From contig JAJISG010000140.1 in NCBI GenBank assembly GCA_022848835.1, positions 1-6,030 on the forward strand: a stretch of 6,030 nt of DNA. The letters are read 5' to 3'. Below, one piece after another: positions 5,607 through 6,030 of the stretch (position 1 is the first letter of the stretch; every line of letters starts with the position of its first letter). The stretch is from Thermoplasmatota archaeon. GTDB lineage: Archaea > Thermoplasmatota > Thermoplasmata > RBG-16-68-12 > JAJISG01. The notes under the pieces were generated by a model, which was given only the letters and a program-made list of their open reading frames with translations, did no database searches and was not told where the DNA came from. Both the position numbers and the translations under genes were made by a program.

Positions 5607-6007
5607 ATCAAGATCTTCCTGCGTCGCGGCTTGTTGTCCAATTCGACGAAGGCCACCTGCTGCCACGTCCCCAGAACGGCCCTGCCCTCGAGAAAGGGGA
5701 CCGAGAGACTCGGACCTATGCACGCGGCCCTAATGTGAGAATGACCGTTTCCGTCGTGCCACCGCTCCTCGTGTTCGTAGCGGATATCCTTTGGGAAGAG
5801 CCGTTCCAGTGCCCTCGGCAGGTCCTCCAACAGTCCCGGTTCATACTCGATAGTGGTTATGGCGCTGGTGGAGCTTCGTGAGAAGATGCAGGCAATGCCT
5901 CCCTGAAGGCCCGACCGCTGTATGACCCCCTCTAGTTCGCGGGTGAGATCGAGTATCTCCACCTCTCCCGCCGTCTCGACCTCTATATACTCGCTATAGC
6001 TGGCCAT
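5588..6007 (-). CDS. yjbQ: YjbQ / UPF0047 family protein
   Basis: At 139 residues this is a full-length UPF0047 protein. The hallmark HDGNGHSHIRA (84-94), with H84, H89 and H91, is followed by CIGPSLSVPFLEGRAVLGTWQ (split for length: CIGPSLSVPFLEG, RAVLGTWQ) and VELDNKPRRRK. SAITTIEYEPGL (48-59) is the second conserved block. The three histidines and nearby acidic residues form the likely metal and active site. The E. coli member has weak thiamine-phosphate synthase activity, but the true cellular role of the family is unsettled. ATG 6007 gives the usual N-terminus (YIEVETAGEVEILDLTREL). The frame stays open to the window edge, so a longer form cannot be excluded, though family length argues against it. 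Its promoter lies outside the window. It overlaps the regulator gene tail to tail. Confidence 0.95.
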   Translation of the reverse strand: MASYSEYIEVETAGEVEILDLTRELEGVIQRSGLQGGIACIFSRSSTSAITTIEYEPGLLEDLPRALERLFPKDIRYEHEERWHDGNGHSHIRAACIGPSLSVPFLEGRAVLGTWQQVAFVELDNKPRRRKILIQLVGE

Positions 6008-6030
6008 GGCAGCAGAGAGTATCCGTAGCA

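Overview
The window looks archaeal, most likely euryarchaeal and possibly Thermoplasmatota-like. The evidence is an MptA-type GTP cyclohydrolase (archaeal pterin pathway), TATA boxes about 26-28 nt upstream of start codons (leaderless transcripts), a compact two-strand layout, an archaeal-style winged-helix regulator, and a tiny multi-CxxC zinc-finger protein. The lineage is inferred from gene content only. GC is moderately high, and stops are TAG or TGA.

Layout: (1) 1-76 (-), a possible 5' end of a gene leaving the window. (2) 101-595 (+), a small TPR protein. (3) 597-743 (-), a 48-residue zinc-finger protein, convergent with the TPR gene and preceded by a good TATA box. (4) 744-925, a 182-nt divergent gap with no gene I can support. 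(5) 926-1408 (+), a HIT-family hydrolase. (6) A minus-strand cluster read from right to left: MATE exporter (4956-3619), MFS exporter (3615-2335), then MptA (2312-1383). The first two are 3 nt apart and MptA follows after 22 nt, so all three may be one transcript. (7) 5010-5606 (+), a winged-helix regulator divergent from the MATE gene. (8) 5588-6007 (-), a YjbQ/UPF0047 protein.

The most interesting part is the regulator/efflux module. Two exporters from unrelated families are stacked behind a 53-nt divergent promoter. One TATA element (CTATAAAG, 4978-4985) sits at leaderless-promoter distance from both start codons. A cluster of three TGCAC/GTGCA boxes overlaps the exporter start. This suggests a self-contained drug- or stress-responsive export unit, with mptA attached downstream. 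A second point of interest is the 5' end of mptA: two mutually exclusive RNA hairpins precede or cover a strong Shine-Dalgarno sequence that is followed by AUC, not by a normal start codon.

All three convergent junctions have no spacer: one is 1 nt apart, and two overlap by 26 and 19 bp. I see no rRNA, tRNA, CRISPR array, insertion sequence or poly-T terminator.
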